This document shows positions 12,545 through 15,757 of a DNA stretch of 15,757 nucleotides, piece after piece. The notes beneath the pieces are model-generated. The model was not told where the DNA came from, did no database searches, and saw only the letters and a list, made by a program, of their open reading frames with translations. Source of the stretch: Chloroflexota bacterium. Its GTDB lineage: Bacteria > Chloroflexota > Dehalococcoidia > Lucifugimonadales > JADFKI01. A program made the position numbers and the translations under genes. Positions within the stretch are counted from its first letter, which is position 1. Each line of letters begins with the position of its first letter. The DNA lies in the NCBI GenBank assembly GCA_009838595.1, contig VXRI01000036.1, positions 1-15,757 of the forward strand. The letters run 5' to 3'.

Positions 12545-13134
12545 GACTTCTTCTGACCATTCCGGTAGCCACGCTTGTTGCCCTTTTGCTCCATGCGGAC
12601 ACAAGCCGTATCTACGCCTGCTCGTGCGCGCCGCCTAGACCGCCGCTTGAGGCTCTTGTACGCGCGGACAAGGTGTTTAGTGGCGAGGTCGTATCAATGC
12701 GACTGGCATTCCCGTCATCACATCAAGGCGGCAGTTGGTCATCGACCGATCCTATATTGGTGGAATTTCTGGTGAGTGAAGTATGGAAGGGACAGCCTTA
12801 TGAGACGATGTTCGTCACGACTCGGCGGAGCGGCGCAAGTTGTGGCTTTGATTTTGTTCTGGGGCAACGGTATCTGGTGTACGCCGACGAGGAGAACATG
12901 GCATGGCTGTGCAATCGGACAAAGTCTCTGCGGTACGCCGATGAGGATTTCGATGCGCTAGGCAAGGGGACGGAGCCTACGCCCGGCACAAGCGAACTTC
13001 GTCCTGAGTTCAGAGAAAACTGGCTGTGGCGCAATTTAACGGCGAAACCAACGTGCTTATTCGCGCAATTATTTGGACTTGGTTTGCTTGGAGTTCTTGC
13101 GTGGATAGTATTGAGAAGGCGTTCAGGATGGTAG
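12541..13134 (+). CDS. Secreted TIMP/NTR-like domain protein with C-terminal membrane anchor
   Basis: A 197-residue exported protein. A hydrophobic signal segment (about 2-17) is followed by RIYA and then CSCAPPRPP at 27-35. If signal peptidase cuts before C27, the mature protein begins with C-x-C-x-P-P, like the N-terminus of metalloproteinase-inhibitor (TIMP) NTR domains. The next part, EALVRADKVFSGEVVSM, and later strands (ILVEFLVSEVWKGQ, FVTTRRSGASCGFDF, GQRYLVYAD, WLCNRTKSL) fit an NTR/OB-like barrel with conserved Cys in SCGF and LCNR. A membrane helix near 170-190 and the basic RRRSGW end would hold it in the membrane with the domain outside. Bacterial proteins of this type are common and uncharacterised. 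Its ATG lies at the repaired hicB-like stop. The DUF423 gene begins four bases after its stop, so the two are likely coupled. Confidence 0.78.
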   Translation: MRLLLTIPVATLVALLLHADTSRIYACSCAPPRPPLEALVRADKVFSGEVVSMRLAFPSSHQGGSWSSTDPILVEFLVSEVWKGQPYETMFVTTRRSGASCGFDFVLGQRYLVYADEENMAWLCNRTKSLRYADEDFDALGKGTEPTPGTSELRPEFRENWLWRNLTAKPTCLFAQLFGLGLLGVLAWIVLRRRSGW

Positions 13135-13138
13135 AGCG

Positions 13139-13519
13139 ATGACACGCCCTCCAACCATAATCGCAATCGCCGCTATTTTCGGTCTCATCTCCGTCATCGC
13201 TGGAGCCGCAGGCACACATGCGCTGCGCGATACGCTGGACGCCGGCGCGCTCAATACATTCGAGACTGCGGCGCGCTTTCAGATGTACCACGCCCTCGCT
13301 CTTCTCGCCGTAGGACTGCTGTCGATGCGCTGGCAGGCACGCGTCCTCACCGCATCCGCCGCCCTCTTCACGCTAGGCACGATACTATTCAGCGGCAGCC
13401 TGTACATACTTGCGCTCACCGGCATTGGCATCTTCGGCGCAGTCGCTCCAGTAGGCGGTCTGTGCCTTATGGTGGGCTGGGCGTCCCTCATTCTAGCCGC
13501 ATTCGTTAGTCGAGGTTAG
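13139..13519 (+). CDS. DUF423 family inner-membrane protein (YgdD-like)
   Basis: A 126-residue four-helix membrane protein. The N-terminal part (IAAIFGLISVIAGAAGTHALRD, broken here at the conserved GAxGxHAL) and FETAARFQMYHALALLAVGL are the signature of DUF423, as are GTILFSGSLYILALTG and the APVGGLCLMVGW segment. The cellular role is unknown; E. coli YgdD belongs here. The length is typical (about 120-130). The ATG follows the TAG of the TIMP-like gene by four bases, so translation is probably coupled. Downstream lies a gene-free region with an interspersed repeat. Confidence 0.93.
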   Translation: MTRPPTIIAIAAIFGLISVIAGAAGTHALRDTLDAGALNTFETAARFQMYHALALLAVGLLSMRWQARVLTASAALFTLGTILFSGSLYILALTGIGIFGAVAPVGGLCLMVGWASLILAAFVSRG

Positions 13520-13876
13520 CTTCCAGAGACGATTTTGAATCCCTGATGTTGTCATTCCCCGCTGCTTTTGTCATTCCGAACGCAGTGGGGAATCTGAAAT
13601 CGTTGCATGCGAACCTGTTCCCGACTTTAGATTTCTCGCTTTGCTCGAAATGACAAAGGAAGGCGAAGTGACAGGGATATATCGCATTTGTGAAGCATGT
13701 GCCCGACTACGATCGGGTGTTGCCTTTTTCCAACAACCGTTTGGAATATGCCCGCTAATCCTGATACACTCGCAGGGTTATTTACACTTGTCGGGGTAAT
13801 CTTGTGCGTTATCTACTGAAAGACTGACGAACCTACAGACTAAAATACTAAAAAATACTAATATGGAGGACAACTT
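13520..13876. other. 357 bp gene-free region with repeat and small hairpins
   Basis: No coding frame is supported. It contains the reversed 106 bp repeat (13550-13655), a CCCGA-CTACGA-TCGGG hairpin at 13702-13717 followed by TGTTGCCTTTTT, and a TTCCAA/TTGGAA pair at 13728-13733 and 13741-13746. The first hairpin with its T-run could end transcription from DUF423. Just before the aldolase gene, 13824-13863 is an AT-rich stretch of near-repeats (AATACTAAAAAATACTAAT) like that upstream of the gene at 5764. Confidence 0.5.
13550..13655 (-). repeat. 106 bp interspersed repeat, copy 2 (reversed)
   Basis: The reverse complement of this segment matches 2980-3085 over its full length. Both have the same 87 bp core (here 13569-13655) and a 19 bp extension. 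Shared inner blocks include AATCTAAAGTCGG and GCAACGATTTCAGATTCC. The identical length and opposite orientation show it is a defined mobile or formerly mobile unit rather than background similarity. Confidence 0.7.
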
Positions 13877-14602
13877 ATGCCCAACAGCGAAGACATGAAG
13901 CAGCGAATACGCGACGGCGAGATTCTCATCGGCGTCTCGGTGCCTCTCAATGCGACCAAGAATCTGATGGAGGACATCCTCAGCAAGGACGACTATGCCT
14001 TCATCCACACTGACAGCCAGCACGGTCCGTTCAACGAGGAGACGCTCGTCCAGTTCTGCGGATACGCCGCCGAACTCGATATCCCAGCGCAGTTTCGCAT
14101 CAAGCACACGCGACACGCCTATCTCATCGGCAATCTGCTAGACTTGGGACCGGCAGGCATCGAAGTGCCGCAGGTTGAGGAACTGTCCGTCGCGCAGGAA
14201 GCGGTGGACTACTTCTACTATCCGCAGTTCGGCAAGCGAAGCTGGGGCGGGGCGGCGCGCTGGAAGGTGCAAGGGCGTGAGGACAGGCTGGAGTACGCCG
14301 AATGGTGGAACAGCCACGGCTGGCTCTGCCTACAAATGGAGTCCATTCTGGCTACGAGCAACGCCCGCCTGCTCGCAATGGAAGGCGTGGACTGCCTCAC
14401 ATGGGGGCCCAACGACCTGCTCGGCGACATCGAGAAGCATCCCAAGCATCCGTTTCAGTCGGTCGATGAATGTGTTCAGCATGTGCTGAAGCAGCTCGAG
14501 GGTAGCACTACGCGTGTGTCGTTCCGCAGCTACGACCCCGCGCTGCGCAGCAAGTACATCGACATGGGCGTAACCATCCTGATGGAAAATCCCAAGCCGT
14601 AA
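13877..14602 (+). CDS. HpcH/HpaI aldolase/citrate lyase family protein
   Basis: A 241-residue member of the class II pyruvate aldolase group (HpaI-like), which cleaves or forms C-C bonds using a divalent metal. Catalytic and metal positions of HpaI are present at the expected spacing: H49 in DSQHGP, R74 in FRIKH, E155 in QMES and D180 in GPNDL. GIEVPQVE and KRSWGG also match the family. It is slightly shorter than HpaI (about 260) and has the variant DSQHG where HpaI has DxEH. The substrate is not predictable. GGAGGA at 13865-13870 lies six bases before the ATG. Its stop is followed at once by a palindromic repeat and then by the MBL hydrolase gene; the two may share a pathway of small oxo-acid or lactone breakdown, which is inference. 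Confidence 0.88.
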   Translation: MPNSEDMKQRIRDGEILIGVSVPLNATKNLMEDILSKDDYAFIHTDSQHGPFNEETLVQFCGYAAELDIPAQFRIKHTRHAYLIGNLLDLGPAGIEVPQVEELSVAQEAVDYFYYPQFGKRSWGGAARWKVQGREDRLEYAEWWNSHGWLCLQMESILATSNARLLAMEGVDCLTWGPNDLLGDIEKHPKHPFQSVDECVQHVLKQLEGSTTRVSFRSYDPALRSKYIDMGVTILMENPKP

Positions 14603-14609
14603 CAAGAAC

Positions 14610-14676
14610 TAACATCGATGGACAGGATGAGTAGGATTTTCCTGCATCATCCTGTCCATCCTGTATATCGATGTAA
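14610..14676 (+). repeat. TAACATCGAT palindromic repeat, copy B
   Basis: A 67 bp element filling most of the aldolase-MBL gap. Its left end, TAACATCGATGGACAGGATG, is mirrored on the right by TTACATCGATATACAGGATG (read on the minus strand), so it can fold into a long imperfect hairpin. Copy A at 7998-8066 has the same ends. A stem-loop here might attenuate or stabilise the aldolase-MBL message. Confidence 0.6.
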
Positions 14677-14693
14677 AATTATTGGAGGGACTG

Positions 14694-15530
14694 ATGGCAG
14701 ACAGAATCCGCATTGGCAACGCAGAGATAGTCTTCGCGCTGGATATGATTCCCCCTGCTCGTCCGCCGGATGCCTTCTTCGAGGGCGTCACCGCCGCCGA
14801 CTGGGAGCCGTATCAGGACATACTTGAAGACGGGCAGATTCAGCTCTACTACGGGCATTTCTTCGTGCGCTCTATGGGCAAGACCGTGATGGTTGACACC
14901 GGCATGGGACCAGGTCCCCATCCTGACAGAGGCAATGTCAGGGGCAATCTGCTGAACGCCATCCGCGCGCAGGGCGCAAGCCCGGAAGACATCGATATCG
15001 TGGCGCACACACACCTGCACGCCGACCATGTAGGCTGGAACATCGACCACAGCGGCGATACGCTCAAGCCCTACTTTCCCAACGCGCGCTACCTCGTGCC
15101 GCGCCTCGACTGGGAGCATTTCATACAGCCGCAGAACTTGGCGGACGCGCCGCAAGTCCGCGACAATGTACTGCCGCTCGAAGATTTGGGCTTGATGGAC
15201 CTCATCGACGAAAGCCATCAGATTACCGACGAGATGACCACTTTGGACACGCCGGGGCACACTCCCGGGCATCAGGTCATACTCATCAGCTCGCAGGGAG
15301 AGCGGGCGATGATAGTCGGCGACGCGATACATAGCAGAGTGCAGATACAAGAGCCGGACTGGTGCGCCGGAGTGGACACGAGCAAGCCCGACAGCCGCCG
15401 CAGTCGTCATAGCCTGTTGCAGCGCGCCGAAGATGAAGGCTGTATCATAGCCGCGGGCCACTTCCACCCAAACGACCACATCGGGAAAGTCATCCGCTCC
15501 AAAGGCCGCCGCTACTGGCAATCGCTGTAA
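14694..15530 (+). CDS. MBL-fold metallo-hydrolase (AHL-lactonase-like)
   Basis: A 278-residue metallo-beta-lactamase-fold hydrolase. The metal motif HTHLHADHVGW provides H107, H109, D111 and H112 (HxHxDH). Further ligands are H193 in TPGHTPGH, D210 in MIVGDAIHS and H256 in AAGHFHP. This arrangement is that of N-acyl homoserine lactonases and related lactone or ester hydrolases; the actual substrate cannot be told. A TTG at 14682 could extend the frame by four residues, but the GGAGGGA at 14684-14690 is correctly placed for the ATG at 14694, so that start is chosen. It lies 91 bp after the aldolase gene and is probably in the same unit. It has no signal peptide, so it should be cytoplasmic. 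Confidence 0.88.
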   Translation: MADRIRIGNAEIVFALDMIPPARPPDAFFEGVTAADWEPYQDILEDGQIQLYYGHFFVRSMGKTVMVDTGMGPGPHPDRGNVRGNLLNAIRAQGASPEDIDIVAHTHLHADHVGWNIDHSGDTLKPYFPNARYLVPRLDWEHFIQPQNLADAPQVRDNVLPLEDLGLMDLIDESHQITDEMTTLDTPGHTPGHQVILISSQGERAMIVGDAIHSRVQIQEPDWCAGVDTSKPDSRRSRHSLLQRAEDEGCIIAAGHFHPNDHIGKVIRSKGRRYWQSL

Positions 15531-15552
15531 CCGGCGGGAGGAGACTTGCGCC

Positions 15553-15757
15553 ATGGAAGCCAAGATACGACACTTGGAGATGATTCAGGGCGCAGTGAAC
15601 CGATCGGCGGACAATTCGCTCAAAGGGTTTGCGATACTGCTGCTGGCAGGCTGGCGCTTCTGCTTAATGACAGGGCAGACGCAAGTGTTATACCTGTACC
15701 CTTGGCTGCTATTTTATGTATTTTTGCAGTAATTCTGTTCGTAATAGACGCCTACTT
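15553..15757 (+). pseudogene. Small membrane-protein gene with frameshift, cut by the window end
   Basis: The ATG at 15553 has GGAGGAG at 15537-15543 upstream. Its frame gives MEAKIRHLEMIQGAVNR, then SADNSLKGFAILLLAG, and ends at a TAA (15730-15732) after 59 residues. From about 15650 the +2 frame instead gives LALLLNDRADASVIPVPL followed by a hydrophobic helix and IDAY at the window edge. The joined product (helical N-terminus, hydrophobic helix, polar turn with D-R-A-D, second helix, DAY) matches a family of small two-helix hypothetical proteins that begin with IRHLEMIQ. A one-base loss near 15650 (GCAGGCTGG) would explain it. Either the gene is decayed or the base is an assembly error; the rest of the gene is not visible. 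Confidence 0.6.

Noticed and set aside
14682..14693. TTG start for the MBL hydrolase
   Set aside because: It overlaps the GGAGGGA that fits the ATG at 14694.
14679..15563. 294-codon open frame on the minus strand opposite the MBL gene
   Set aside because: The plus-strand frame carries all MBL metal motifs; this product has no recognisable pattern and is a codon-bias shadow.

Overview
The window is a 15.8 kb piece of a bacterial chromosome with moderately high GC. Its gene content (a ComEA with an SLBB domain, a multi-repeat DUF5671 membrane protein, a bacterial GPP34 protein, an unusual HicB-type relic, an HpcH/HpaI aldolase beside an MBL hydrolase, an amidase and an MDR dehydrogenase) suggests a Chloroflexota genome of the Dehalococcoidia/SAR202 kind. 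That placement rests on family recognition alone and is moderate in confidence. There is no RNA gene, CRISPR array, integrase or full-length insertion sequence.

Layout. 1-2655 (+): 3' end of a GPP34 gene, a strong hairpin, a ComEA-like DNA-binding protein and an MscS channel. 2656-3303: non-coding, packed with repeats. 3304-9402 (-): a membrane protein with six DUF5671-type repeats, a small membrane-anchored protein, a large coiled-coil VWA protein and an amidase. 9526-10964 (+): a flavin-binding split-barrel protein and two tandem paralogous four-helix membrane proteins. 11161-12138 (-): a zinc-type MDR dehydrogenase. 12335-13519 (+): a frameshifted hicB-like relic, a secreted TIMP/NTR-like protein and a DUF423 protein. 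13877-15757 (+): an HpcH/HpaI aldolase, an AHL-lactonase-like MBL hydrolase and a broken small membrane-protein gene that runs off the end.

The most distinctive content is between the genes. At least three families of small non-coding repeats are each present twice: (a) a TA-flanked 147-149 bp MITE-like element; (b) a 106 bp element with TGTCATT-type ends, in opposite orientations; (c) a 67-69 bp palindromic element with TAACATCGAT ends. Two copies lie at the end of genes. One MITE end, together with its target-site TA, forms the stop codon of the dehydrogenase. One copy of the palindromic element supplies the last seven codons and the stop of the amidase. Two genes (hicB-like at 12335, small membrane protein at 15553) carry frameshifts, which could be genuine decay or assembly error.

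No complete, clearly new multi-gene system is evident. The nearest candidate is the minus-strand group of VWA protein, anchored NTF2-like protein and six-repeat DUF5671 protein. A 141 bp repeat-filled spacer splits that group, so a shared function is only a suggestion.
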